The notes under the pieces are model-generated. The model did not search any database. It saw nothing but the letters and a program-made list of their open reading frames with translations, and had not been told where the DNA came from. A stretch of DNA of 64,000 nt from Levilactobacillus hammesii DSM 16381 (GTDB lineage Bacteria; Bacillota; Bacilli; Lactobacillales; Lactobacillaceae): assembly GCF_001434395.1 (NCBI RefSeq), contig NZ_AZFS01000044.1, forward strand, positions 124,001 to 188,000, read 5' to 3'. This document shows positions 34,928-44,286 of this stretch, in pieces. A program made the translations under genes and the position numbers. Each line of letters begins with the position of its first letter. Position 1 is the first letter of the stretch.

Positions 34928-35824
34928 CTAGGCGCGAGGATGGTATTGGTCATAAACCGAAACCAGCCGCTTTTTAGAAATGTGGGTATAAATCTGCGTG
35001 GTCGTGATGTCCGCGTGGCCCAGGAGTTCCTGAACCACCCGCAAATCCGCGCCATTTTCTAAGATATGGGTCGCAAATGAATGCCGCAACGTATGGGGCG
35101 TCACGTCTTTTTGAATATCCGCCAACGCCACATAGTGCTTAATCTTCTGCCAAATGGCCTGCCGCGACAGACCGCCGCCGTGAGCATTCAAAAACAGATA
35201 GGGACTGGTACGCTGCTTGAGCAGAACGGCCCGACTGTGGGCCAAGTACCGATTAATCCAGTCCGTGGCCACATCGCCAATCGGGATAATCCGTTCCTTA
35301 TCGCCCTTACCCAACGTCTGAATGAGCCCCATCTCCAGGTGAAGGTCGGCTAACTTCAGGTGAACCAGTTCGCTGACACGCAGACCTGTAGCGTACATGA
35401 CCTCCAAAATGGCCCGGTCACGCAACCCATACTTGGTTGAGGTATCCGGCGCCGCTAGCAAGCGGTCAACCTCGGCCACGGTTAAGACCGCTGGCAAGTG
35501 TTCGGCGTGCTTAGGGGCCGCGATATTGGCCATCGGGTTAACCGTCAGCTGATGCGTCTGAACCAGATAACGATAGAATTTACGCAACGCCGAAACGGCA
35601 TGAATCACGGAGTTCCGCGATTTGCCACTCGTCGTCAACGCGCTCAGATAGTTCATCACGTTCAGCCGATCGACCTGCAAGAAACTCATGACCTGCTGTT
35701 CGGTCAGATACGCCGCAAAGTTATGCAGTTCCTGGGTGTAACTTGTCACCGAATTCTTGGCAAGTCCCTGTTCCACCGTTAAATAGTGGGCAAAGTCCAC
35801 CGTCTGATCCGCCAGCTCGGTCAT
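34928..35824 (-). CDS. xerD: Tyrosine recombinase XerD
   Basis: The 298-residue recombinase has a core-binding domain (DFAHYLTVEQGLAKNSVTSY) and a catalytic domain with Arg in ATGLRVSELVHLK, H-x-x-R in TPHTLRHSFATH, LLGHADITTTQ, and Tyr in IYTHISKKRL. It pairs with XerC. It lies in the ribT-scpAB neighbourhood, where Firmicutes keep xerD. ATG 35824 follows AGGAGGG, 11 nt after cvfB. Confidence 0.94.
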   Translation of the reverse strand: MTELADQTVDFAHYLTVEQGLAKNSVTSYTQELHNFAAYLTEQQVMSFLQVDRLNVMNYLSALTTSGKSRNSVIHAVSALRKFYRYLVQTHQLTVNPMANIAAPKHAEHLPAVLTVAEVDRLLAAPDTSTKYGLRDRAILEVMYATGLRVSELVHLKLADLHLEMGLIQTLGKGDKERIIPIGDVATDWINRYLAHSRAVLLKQRTSPYLFLNAHGGGLSRQAIWQKIKHYVALADIQKDVTPHTLRHSFATHILENGADLRVVQELLGHADITTTQIYTHISKKRLVSVYDQYHPRA

Positions 35825-35835
35825 CCGTGTCCCTC

Positions 35836-36717
35836 CTAGTCCTTCGGTTGTGCCTCAGTGGCAACTAGCCACAATTGACCGTCGTGTTGCGTAATTTTCC
35901 GGGCCTTCAAGAGATGACCAATGGCTCGCTTGAATTGTCCCTTGCTGATCCCAAAGTAAGCCTTGATGGCTGCTGGATCGCTCTTATCGCTAAAGTCGAG
36001 ATGACCGTCCTCGCTGTGTTCCAAGGCAGCCAATAACATGGCTGAGTCATCATCAATGGCTTCATAGGTCCGTGGCCGCAATGACAAGTTAAGGGTCCCG
36101 TCATCGTGAACCCCAATGACCCGCGCATGCAGTTCTTCACCTAAACGAGGCTCCGTTTCCCGCTCTGAGGGGTGAATAAAGCCCAATTCGTAGTGGTCCG
36201 TCATGACGCGTGTTCCCACCAGCTTCAACTGATACGAACGAACAATCACGTTCGAGTTCTGCATGATCTTCTTAGCGGGTTGCGCAATGGCGGCATAGAT
36301 GTCTCCATCGGCCAATACTCCCCAAAGACGATGCTTGTTGTCCTCACGTAGCGCGATCAACAAACGATCCCCCTGCTGTGGCCACAATTCCATCATGTCA
36401 GGAAGATCATCCAATGACACGACAATATCTTTGTTGGGTAAGCCCACATCGACGAAAACACCCAACGTCCGCTGTGTCCGAACCACCGTACCGAAACCAT
36501 AGTGATCCACTTGAACTTGGGGGGCGTCCCGTGTAATCTGCATCTCATGATTTTCATTTTCATAAGCAAACCCCTTAAAGTTAGAGCCTAACTTTAGTGG
36601 TTTCTTGATCTCTGCCTTGTCCAGCCGGAAGGTGGTCCCTGCAACTTGGACGTAATAATCATTTTCATTTTCATCGGTAACTTTTCCCGCGATGATGCGG
36701 CCTAATAGTTCTTCCAT
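35836..36717 (-). CDS. cvfB: S1-like RNA-binding protein CvfB
   Basis: The 293-residue protein has three S1-like segments (GRIIAGKVTDENENDYYVQ; VDHYGFGTVVRTQRTLGVFVD; GEELHARVIGVHDDGTLNLSL) and a C-terminal winged helix (IKAYFGISKGQFKRAIGHLL). It matches CvfB/YitL, an RNA-binding regulator of virulence genes in staphylococci; its role here is open. ATG 36717 follows GAGGAG. It is the first gene of the cvfB-xerD-ribT-scpA-scpB-rluB cluster. Confidence 0.9.
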   Translation of the reverse strand: MEELLGRIIAGKVTDENENDYYVQVAGTTFRLDKAEIKKPLKLGSNFKGFAYENENHEMQITRDAPQVQVDHYGFGTVVRTQRTLGVFVDVGLPNKDIVVSLDDLPDMMELWPQQGDRLLIALREDNKHRLWGVLADGDIYAAIAQPAKKIMQNSNVIVRSYQLKLVGTRVMTDHYELGFIHPSERETEPRLGEELHARVIGVHDDGTLNLSLRPRTYEAIDDDSAMLLAALEHSEDGHLDFSDKSDPAAIKAYFGISKGQFKRAIGHLLKARKITQHDGQLWLVATEAQPKD

Positions 36718-36804
36718 AATCTCCTCAATTCTACTGGTTACCCAGTCTACCGTTCAAAGTGTCTAGCCCTTATTTTACACGGAAACCACCCAACTAGCGA
36801 GCCT

Positions 36805-36960
36805 TAATCTCACAAATTTACGCAGGGCTGGGAAAACCTGCTGCCGCGCCATATGGGTAACCCGGTCCGTTCTGCCTCGCTCTTCCCATTAGTGAGCGTT
36901 AACAACGACAGCAGGGTGGTCGGAACCTGGCCGATGTTGATGGTGCCGAAACGCGGGACA
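36805..36960. repeat. Possible decayed copy of the structured repeat
   Basis: The stretch has paired blocks CCTGCTG/CAGCAGG and CGCTC/GAGCG. The segment ACAGCAGGGTGGTCGGAACC followed by TGGCCG resembles the conserved 3' end of copies B and C (ACAGCAGGCGGAAT, CCTGGCAGCCG). Homology is suggestive only. No protein is supported. Confidence 0.3.
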
Positions 36961-36961
36961 G

Positions 36962-36996
36962 CAAAAAACGGACCCCCGACAGAGGGTCCGTTTTTC
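36962..36996 (-). terminator. Terminator after pyk
   Basis: AAAAACGGACCC-CCGACAGA-GGGTCCGTTTTT: perfect stem with runs on both sides, 19 nt after the pyk stop. Confidence 0.92.
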
Positions 36997-37015
36997 ATAA
37001 CAGGTTTATCTCTTA

Positions 37016-38773
37016 TTAAAGCGCGTTGGAAGCACCGTGGTAAACGATACCGCGACGTGAGTCAACGGTGATCAATTCGCCATCGGAGATCTTGTCGCTG
37101 GCACCAGTAGCACCAACGATAACAGGAATCCCCATGGAAATCCCAACAACAGCAGCATGAGAAGTCAACCCACCGTTTTCAACGATAACGGCGCTAGACT
37201 TTTCGATGGCTGGCAAGTAGTCCTTGTCGGTGTTCTTGGCAATCAAGATACCACCTTCAACAACCTTTGCATTTGCGTCAGCAGCGGAGTTTGCGATAAC
37301 GGCCTTGCCGATTACCGTGTCATCACCGACACCTTGGCCTTGAACTAACTTTGAACCGATCAATTGGATCTTCATCAAGTTAGTCGTGCCGCGTTCGCCA
37401 ACGGGAACACCGGCAGTGATTAAGATTAAGTCGCCTTCCTTGGCCAAACCAGTTTCAACGGCCTTGGCAGCAGCTAAATCAAACATTGCGTCAGTGTTAG
37501 CAGGCTTTTCGGTAACGATTGGGTAAACACCCCAGTTAACCATCAAGCCACGACGAGTGCGGTCGTCAAAGGTAACAGCTAAGATATCAGCATTTGGCCG
37601 GTACTTAGAAATCATCTTTGCAGTGTAGCCGGATTCCGTAGCAGCAACGATGGTCTTAACGCCCAATTCGTTAGCAACACGGGCAACGGAAGCACCGATG
37701 GATTCAGTAACGTCACCGTTATCGAAGTCCAAGTTGTCACGGCCAAATTCTGCCAAAGCATTTTCAGCCTTGATGTCGATCCGGTTCATAGTTGCAACGG
37801 ATTCTACAGGGTATTCACCGTTAGCACTTTCACCAGAAAGCATGGTTGCGTCAGTACCATCAAAGACGGCGTTAGCAACGTCAGAAGCTTCGGCACGCGT
37901 AGGACGTGGGTTTTCTTGCATGGAGTCTAACATTTGGGTAGCAGTGATAACTGGCTTGCCTAAGATGTTACACTTCTTGATCAAAGCTTTTTGTACCAAA
38001 GGTACGTTTTCCGTAGGAATTTCGACACCCATGTCACCACGAGCAACCATCAAACCATCGGAAACCTTGATGATGTCATCAAAGTTGTTGATACCTTCTT
38101 GGGATTCGATCTTAGGGAAGATTTGAACGTGTTCCATGTGCTTTTCTTCGAGGAGTTCACGGATGTCCATGACATCTTGTGGCTTACGAACGAATGAAGC
38201 AGCGATGAAGTTGATTTCGTGGTCCAAACCAAAACGAATGTCATCGGAGTCCTTTTCAGTGATCCCTGGTAAGTTGATGGAAACGCCAGGAGCGTTAACA
38301 CCCTTACGGGAACCTAAGACACCATCGTTTTGAACCTTAACAACTAATTCCTTAGTTGCGTCATCTTTTGATTCAACGACAGTATCTAATAAACCATCAT
38401 CGAATAAGACGTGGCCGCCTTCGTGGACATCATCGTATAAACCAGGGTAGGTCACAGCGATCTTGTCCTTGGTACCTTCGAGTGATGCATCCATGGAGAT
38501 CCGGAATACGTCGTCGGTATGGAAGTCAAGCTTGCCACCCTTTTCAACAGTCGTCCGAATTTCGGCACCCTTAGTATCTAACATGATACCAACGGTCTTA
38601 CCAGTAATCTTTTCAGCCTTGTGGACCTTTTCCAAACGGTCTAAATGTTCTTCATGGTCACCGTGTGAAAAGTTGAACCGGAAGATGTTGGCGCCAGATT
38701 CGATTAACTTAACAATCGTATCAACGTCAGTACTTGCAGGACCAAGGGTACTTACGATCTTGGTTTTCTTCAT
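37016..38773 (-). CDS. pyk: Pyruvate kinase
   Basis: Pyk converts PEP and ADP to pyruvate and ATP. The 585-residue protein has KIVSTLGPAS, FRFNFSHGDHEEH, MVARGDMGVEIP and ATQMLDSM in the catalytic barrel, an allosteric C domain, and the extra C-terminal PEP-utiliser-like domain (GGLTSHAAVVGISMGIP) that Bacillus and lactobacilli carry. Codon use is strongly biased, as for a highly expressed gene. ATG 38773 follows AAAGGAGAG. In homofermentative lactobacilli pfkA precedes it; not here. Confidence 0.97.
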   Translation of the reverse strand: MKKTKIVSTLGPASTDVDTIVKLIESGANIFRFNFSHGDHEEHLDRLEKVHKAEKITGKTVGIMLDTKGAEIRTTVEKGGKLDFHTDDVFRISMDASLEGTKDKIAVTYPGLYDDVHEGGHVLFDDGLLDTVVESKDDATKELVVKVQNDGVLGSRKGVNAPGVSINLPGITEKDSDDIRFGLDHEINFIAASFVRKPQDVMDIRELLEEKHMEHVQIFPKIESQEGINNFDDIIKVSDGLMVARGDMGVEIPTENVPLVQKALIKKCNILGKPVITATQMLDSMQENPRPTRAEASDVANAVFDGTDATMLSGESANGEYPVESVATMNRIDIKAENALAEFGRDNLDFDNGDVTESIGASVARVANELGVKTIVAATESGYTAKMISKYRPNADILAVTFDDRTRRGLMVNWGVYPIVTEKPANTDAMFDLAAAKAVETGLAKEGDLILITAGVPVGERGTTNLMKIQLIGSKLVQGQGVGDDTVIGKAVIANSAADANAKVVEGGILIAKNTDKDYLPAIEKSSAVIVENGGLTSHAAVVGISMGIPVIVGATGASDKISDGELITVDSRRGIVYHGASNAL

Positions 38774-39251
38774 TAGAAAAATCTCTCCTTTAGAATTGGC
38801 CGAAACGGTTGACCAATCTCGTTAAAAATTGGCACGCCAAAAGTTTCGGCTCAAATTTGATTCCAAAATTATTCTATCACTTTTAAAAATCTATGTCTGC
38901 TATGTTTACCGATTTTTCGGCACTTTGTGCACAATTTCTCGAAGTAAGCGTTTTCCCCGTCCTAACAACGTTGAAAACTCACACAAAACTAGTTGTTTTA
39001 TAACTAAATAGTTATTGTAAAAATAATTTAGCCCGACCAAAAAAGGTGATTCCCGTGGGACCTATTTTTCAAGCTCACGGTGGCCCCTGAAAAATAAGCC
39101 CATTTGACTGGCGAAAATTGATGTGCATTTTTCATCGGCAAACCAACGCTTTTTGACCCAGCTTTCCAATAAAAAATTGCCACCCCTCTAACCGGATGGC
39201 AATTCTCGAAGGTGTGTTATTCAGCCAGCTAAAGACTGAAAATCCTAAAAT
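38774..39251. other. Intergenic region upstream of pyk
   Basis: The first 130 nt hold the pyk leader and promoter zone, which I cannot resolve. A nine-pair inverted repeat TATTTTTCA/TGAAAAATA spans about 39068-39098. A strong minus-strand terminator lies at 39171-39205. No gene is supported. Confidence 0.6.
39171..39205 (-). terminator. Terminator downstream of the transaldolase/repeat C region
   Basis: On the minus strand AATTGCCA ... TGGCAATT is followed by TTTTATT. It would end transcripts from transaldolase that run through the repeat C region. Confidence 0.8.
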
Positions 39252-39778
39252 ACTGATAATGCCTGTTCTAACGAAAGCGGACCTAAAACTGGGCACCCCA
39301 GTGGTTTCTTCGCCTTACCGGTCGGCAGATATGGACTGGAACGGTGCGGGCACAACTTGAAGCCTCGAAAGAACCGAGTCTACAAGCTTGGCCTTCTTCT
39401 AAGCTGGAATACCACCAGCTAAGAAGAACGACGCGCCTGAGCCCATATCTGCCGACCTCTCGGCTTACACGGCGTTCTTAGACGACTGCGGTAATAACTG
39501 CAGCAGTCGTTATTGATTGGAACAAAAATACTAGCTGCCAACGTTTTTCAACTATTTTCGTGATAAACCACAATCAGAGCCGGAGGAGGCCAGGGATGGC
39601 CCCATCCGTGAATGTGGTGTTAACTGGCGTTTTTTAGCCAGTTTACAGCACGGACGACTTTGGAGACACGGGTTCTTCGTGGCTCCAAAGCGAGCGAGAA
39701 GACTGGTGCTTTTCCAGTCTGAAGCGTCCCCACAGCAGGCGGAATCCCTGGCAGCCGGAGTGCGTCAAATTTAGTCGA
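39252..39778 (+). repeat. Structured intergenic repeat, copy C (full length with insert)
   Basis: About 527 nt homologous to 16403-16846. The long-range helix is perfect here: GGTCGGCAGATATGG and CCATATCTGCCGACC. Between its arms an extra segment of about 85 nt, with its own inverted repeat CTTCTTCTAAGCTGG ... CCAGCTAAGAAGAAC, is absent from copy B. Later helices: CGACTGC/GCAGTCG, ACCACA/TGTGGT around GGATGG-CC-CCATCC, AACTGGC/GCCAGTT, CTTTGGAG/CTCCAAAG with an inner CACGGG-TTCT-TCGTG, and AGACTGG/CCAGTCT. A short AGACAAA/TTTGTCT hairpin with T runs follows at 39814-39840. Confidence 0.8.
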
Positions 39779-39859
39779 ATTTAATGGCGTAAATGCCTAT
39801 CGGTGCTGGGACTAGACAAACATTTTGTCTTTTACCTTTTGCCAAGCAACTGGTCGTGT

Positions 39860-40576
39860 CTAAGCCTCAACCGGAATCGTGAAGCCCAGTTCGGCGATGT
39901 CCTGATCAAAGGTCTTAACCGTATCAACCGACACCTGAAAGGCATCCTTGCCGAATTTGTCGAGCTTGTTCAGGATCTTGGGTGGCACCGTGATGATGTC
40001 ACAGCCCGTCTCGTCGGCCTGAACCACGTTAATAGATTCCCGCGTGCTGGCCCAGAGCAATTCCACATTGGCCTTCGCGTGGCACAGTGCGGCTGACTGC
40101 TTCATCATAGGCATCGGATCAACCCCGGTATCCGCAATCCGGCCAGCAAAGACGGAAACAATTCCCCCAGTCTTAGGGTTCAAGGCATCCACGGCCAACT
40201 TCACTTCATGCAAGGTGGTAATTGCCGTGACGTTGACCTGCACGCCAGCATCGGAGAGGGCCGTGATCACAGCGGTGTTATCATCCCCACTCGCCCGAAT
40301 GATTGGTACCTTAACCGCCACGTGCTTACCCAAGCCGGCCAACACCTTGGCTTCGGCCAGCATGCGTTCCGGCGTGTTACCGAAGACTTCAAAACTGATC
40401 GATTGGTCCGGGAACGTTGCCACGGCTTCCTTCGCAAAAGCCAGGTAGTCCGTAATTCCCGCGGCCTTCATTAAGCTCGGATTCGTCGTAAATCCTTCGA
40501 CTAGGCCTTTAGCAGCCACGGCCTTCATATCGGCTAATTGCGCACCATCGGAATAAACTTTAACGTTTAATTTCAT
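39860..40576 (-). CDS. Transaldolase-family aldolase (TalC/fructose-6-phosphate aldolase type)
   Basis: The 238-residue class I aldolase has the short TalC/MipB layout: GFTTNPSLMKAAG near 28-40, VFGNTPERML, the Schiff-base Lys at 89 in HVAVKVPII, VNVTAITTLHEVKLA, FAGRIADTG, LWASTRESINV, and DIITVPPKIL. It may act as transaldolase or fructose-6-phosphate aldolase; sequence alone does not decide. It sits between dnaE and pyk where pfkA is usual. ATG 40576 is preceded by TGGAGG. Confidence 0.88.
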   Translation of the reverse strand: MKLNVKVYSDGAQLADMKAVAAKGLVEGFTTNPSLMKAAGITDYLAFAKEAVATFPDQSISFEVFGNTPERMLAEAKVLAGLGKHVAVKVPIIRASGDDNTAVITALSDAGVQVNVTAITTLHEVKLAVDALNPKTGGIVSVFAGRIADTGVDPMPMMKQSAALCHAKANVELLWASTRESINVVQADETGCDIITVPPKILNKLDKFGKDAFQVSVDTVKTFDQDIAELGFTIPVEA

Positions 40577-40671
40577 TAAAAAATACCTCCAGAGTAGAAT
40601 ATCTCGTTCATTGGTATATATAATACAGAACTTGATATAAATAGTCTAGAGGTATTTTTAACTAAATTGGT

Positions 40672-43600
40672 CTATCCATTTTCATAAACCACGTTTCCCG
40701 TTCCCATCAAGCGTTCCAACGCCGCCTTCAACTGCGGGTCGGCACGGAGCCACTGGGTCTTGGGTAACAAGCGTTTCTGATCATTTTGGGGCTGATAAAC
40801 GATCACCGGTACCGGTCCCACGTTGGCCGTCAATAGCTGGGCCAGCTGCTGAGCAACTGGACGTTGGTCATGATTCTCATCCACCCGAATGAACCAACGC
40901 GCACCCTTTTTAGCGGTTGGTGCGGTCGTTTGCTGTAAGTTTTCCGCCAGATCGAGGCGATCCGCCACAATCTGAAGCCCCCGCTGTTGTTCCACTTTCC
41001 CCCGTACCACAATCACCTGATCGGTTTTTAGCCAGTCACTGACGGTTCGGTATTGGTTAGGGAAGATGGTGATGCTAACGTCGGCGGTCTCATCACTCCC
41101 GGTGACAAAGGCCATGGGTTCCCCGCGCTTGGTTCGGATGGTTCGGATCTTCGTGACGTAAACCACCACCGTCACCCGACCATTCACGGCCAGGTCACTG
41201 ATGGTCACGGCATGCAGCCGCTCGGCCAACGCCTGAAACTGCGCGACGGGGTGCCCGGACAAGTACGCGCCGAGCACGGCTTCTTCCTGCGTTAATTTTG
41301 TCATCAGGTCAAAGTCCGGCTTATGGGCCACCTTGGGCGCTAACGCCGCAAATAATTCGACGTTATCCCCGGACAGCTCCACGGTACTCAGAAATTCCGG
41401 CAACGCCGCGATCAGTTCCGCGCGATTATACCCAAAATGGTCAAACGCCCCGGCATAGACCAACGCATTCAATAGGTCAGCCTTCCGATACTTGCTCTCG
41501 ATCCGTTGCAGGAACTGATGGAGATCGCGATACGGGCCATGCTCGTGCCGATCCGCCAACAGTTCGCGCAGGAAGTCCCGCCGCACCCCTTTGATTGAAC
41601 TCAGGCCAAAGATAATGGCCTGATCTCGCAGATTGAAGTACGCCGAGGACTGGTTAATGTCGGGGGGCAAAATGGTCACCCCGTGCCTCTTGGCTTCTGT
41701 CAGGTAGAGCTTGGTCTTCACCGGCACGTTAATCACCGAGTTCAGCAGGGCCGCATAGAACGGTCCCGGATAGTGGGCCTTCAGGTAGGCCAGTTGAAAG
41801 GCCAGCTTGCTGTAGGCCACGGCATGTGACCGGTTAAAGCCGTAGTTGGCAAAGCGATCCATGTAAGCAAAGACCTGTTCGGCCGTTTCTGCGGCGTATC
41901 CCAGTTGCTGGGCACCGCTGACAAACTTCTTTTGCATGGCGTCCATGGTCTGCTTCTTCTTTTTACTCATCGCCCGGCGTAACAGGTCGGCTTCCCCCAG
42001 TGTGAAGCCCCCCATGGTGCTGGCCACCTGCATGACCTGTTCCTGGTAGACCAGGACGCCATAGGTGGGGCCCAGGATGGGCTTCAAGGCAGCGGCCGCA
42101 TAGGTGACCTGCTCCTTGCCCTCTTTACGTTTGATAAACGTATCGATGTTCTCCATTGGTCCCGGCCGGTACAGGGCATTGACCGCGGCCACCAGTTCAA
42201 AACTATCGGGCCGCAACTGACGCAACACCCGCTTAATCCCGGAAGATTCAAATTGAAATACCCCGTTCGTTTCCCCCTGGGCGAAGAGTTTCAGGGTCGC
42301 TGTATCGTTGAGATCAATGGCATTGATGTCCAGTGCTTGTCCCGTCTGTTTTCTCACGAGTGCCAGGGCATTGGCTAAGATACTGAGGTTCCGCAGGCCC
42401 AAAAAATCCATCTTCAACAGGCCGACTGCTTCAACCGTATCCTTGGGGTACTGCGTCATCAGGAGTGATCCCGCCCCCGGTTGCAAGGGCACCAGATCCG
42501 TTAGCGCGCCCTGACTCAAGACGATTCCGGCCGCATGGGTTGAGTAGTTTCTAGGCAAGCCCTCAAGCTTGCAGGCCGTGTCATATAGCAATTTATTTTT
42601 GGAACTGTCGGCCACCAAATTACGCAGTTTCTGTGACTGCTTGTAGGCCGCCGCCAGCGTGATGTGCAGTTGATTGGGCACCGCCGCACTCCAGTCGCTC
42701 ATCTGATACGGGGCCATGCCCAACACGCGGCCCACGTCCCGCAGCGCGGCCTTAGTCGCCAACGTCCCAAAGGTGATGATCTGGGCTACCCGTGAATGGC
42801 CGTATTTGTCGTGCACGTATTGCAGCACCTGCTCGCGTTTGTCATCGGGGATATCCAGATCAATATCGGGCATCTGGGCCCGCTCTTCATTCAAGAACCG
42901 TTCGAACAGGAGATTATAGGCGAGCGGGTCCACCTCCGTAATCGCCAGCACGTAAGCCACCAGCGACCCGGCAGCGGAACCCCGCCCCGGACCCGTCTGA
43001 ATGTGCGCCCGATGTGCAAAGTTCATCACGTCCCAGATAATCAAGAAGTAATCGTCAAACCCCATCCGGTGAATGACCCCTAACTCGCGTTCTAAGCGCT
43101 GCTGATAGGGCTTGCTATCCGTAATGCCATTCGCCGTCAGACGACGCTGTAAGCCAGCCACACACAGCTGACGCAGGTAATCTTGGGAGGCCTGCTGATC
43201 AGGCGTCGGAAATTGTGGCAACTGCGGCTGCCGAAACTTCAGGGTCACGTCACACGACGCCGCTAACTGTGCCGTGGCGGTCACCGCGTCGGCTAATCCG
43301 GCATGTTCAAAACGTTCCACCTGTTCCGCTGCCGGCCGTAGCCAGTGTGTCCCTAGTGTTGCCTGAGCCGCTGGCAGATCTTCAATCACGGCACCGGCAT
43401 CGATTGCCCGCAACACGGTCACGGCGAAGTGATCCTCACGATCGAGGTATTCGACCGGTGAGAGGCCCACCAATGGTGCCTGTGTTGCCTCTTGTAGCTG
43501 TGCTAACTGGTGTTGACTGGTTGTCGGTAAATCCGGACTAATGCCCACCGCCACACGTTCGGGGGCCCACTGCTGTAGCTGTTGGACGGTCTGAACGGCC

Positions 43601-44019
43601 GCCGGCACATCTTCAATTTCCAGTAGCTGATGAACCTCACTGTTTAGTGGCACGATCACGTCAAGATGCGTCAAATTAGCCGTTTGCTGACTCAAATCTA
43701 CGGGAGCCGCTGCCACCTGATAGGCCGTGGACAACTGCATCAGCTGCTGGTATCCCGTAAAGTCACGGGCCAGGAAGACCAGCTCGGCCGGCTGCGTTGC
43801 ATCCCCAATCGCCTGGGTTGTCAGCGTCAATCCCAGTATCGGTTTAATGCCCGCTGCACGACAGGCATTATAAAAGGCCACGACACCATACATGACGTTC
43901 TTATCCGTCAAAGCCAGGGTCGTGTAACCCCGATCCTTAGCCGTTTGAACCAACTCAGGAATTCGGTTGGTACTCTGTAGCAGGCTGTAGGTACTCATGA
44001 CCTGTAATGGGACAAACAT
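40672..44019 (-). CDS. dnaE: DNA polymerase III subunit alpha, DnaE
   Basis: DnaE is the second replicative polymerase of low-GC Gram-positives. The 1115-residue protein has an N-terminal PHP domain (STYSLLQSTNRIPELV) that lacks the His-rich metal pattern, the palm with catalytic Asp pair in MPDIDLDIPDDKR, GPGRGSAAGSLVAY, YNFNRSHAVAYS-like NYGFNRSHAVAY, a helix-hairpin-helix region, and an OB fold near 950 (TVVVYVTKIRTIRTKRG). ATG 44019 follows AAAGGAG; nine more codons upstream lack a site. No proofreading exonuclease domain is present. Confidence 0.96.
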   Translation of the reverse strand: MFVPLQVMSTYSLLQSTNRIPELVQTAKDRGYTTLALTDKNVMYGVVAFYNACRAAGIKPILGLTLTTQAIGDATQPAELVFLARDFTGYQQLMQLSTAYQVAAAPVDLSQQTANLTHLDVIVPLNSEVHQLLEIEDVPAAVQTVQQLQQWAPERVAVGISPDLPTTSQHQLAQLQEATQAPLVGLSPVEYLDREDHFAVTVLRAIDAGAVIEDLPAAQATLGTHWLRPAAEQVERFEHAGLADAVTATAQLAASCDVTLKFRQPQLPQFPTPDQQASQDYLRQLCVAGLQRRLTANGITDSKPYQQRLERELGVIHRMGFDDYFLIIWDVMNFAHRAHIQTGPGRGSAAGSLVAYVLAITEVDPLAYNLLFERFLNEERAQMPDIDLDIPDDKREQVLQYVHDKYGHSRVAQIITFGTLATKAALRDVGRVLGMAPYQMSDWSAAVPNQLHITLAAAYKQSQKLRNLVADSSKNKLLYDTACKLEGLPRNYSTHAAGIVLSQGALTDLVPLQPGAGSLLMTQYPKDTVEAVGLLKMDFLGLRNLSILANALALVRKQTGQALDINAIDLNDTATLKLFAQGETNGVFQFESSGIKRVLRQLRPDSFELVAAVNALYRPGPMENIDTFIKRKEGKEQVTYAAAALKPILGPTYGVLVYQEQVMQVASTMGGFTLGEADLLRRAMSKKKKQTMDAMQKKFVSGAQQLGYAAETAEQVFAYMDRFANYGFNRSHAVAYSKLAFQLAYLKAHYPGPFYAALLNSVINVPVKTKLYLTEAKRHGVTILPPDINQSSAYFNLRDQAIIFGLSSIKGVRRDFLRELLADRHEHGPYRDLHQFLQRIESKYRKADLLNALVYAGAFDHFGYNRAELIAALPEFLSTVELSGDNVELFAALAPKVAHKPDFDLMTKLTQEEAVLGAYLSGHPVAQFQALAERLHAVTISDLAVNGRVTVVVYVTKIRTIRTKRGEPMAFVTGSDETADVSITIFPNQYRTVSDWLKTDQVIVVRGKVEQQRGLQIVADRLDLAENLQQTTAPTAKKGARWFIRVDENHDQRPVAQQLAQLLTANVGPVPVIVYQPQNDQKRLLPKTQWLRADPQLKAALERLMGTGNVVYENG

Positions 44020-44178
44020 CCTGTCCACTCCTTTCGTCACCATCATTTATCGTTATTATACCAGAAAAAATGCCGGAATTCGTCAATCCGAACAAATGTT
44101 CTTTAGGCAATTTAGGGCTCGTTCGTTAGCCTAAAAACGGGGAGAACTTCTCCCTTGTTTGCCGCCGATTTCTTCGAC

Positions 44179-44223
44179 AAAAAACTGGCGGAATTGCGGC
44201 CAAGAGCCGTATCCCACCAGTTT
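44179..44223 (-). terminator. Terminator after clpB
   Basis: On the minus strand AAACTGGTGGGA ... TTCCGCCAGTTTTTTG, enclosing CGGC-TCTT-GGCCG, lies about 65 nt after the clpB stop. A palindrome GGGAGAA-CTTCTCCC follows at 44140-44154. Confidence 0.8.
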
Positions 44224-44286
44224 CACTTGCTAGTCTCTATTTTACTTGTGATTATCAGCTATTCCGGCTACGGCGACCTTCTATGG

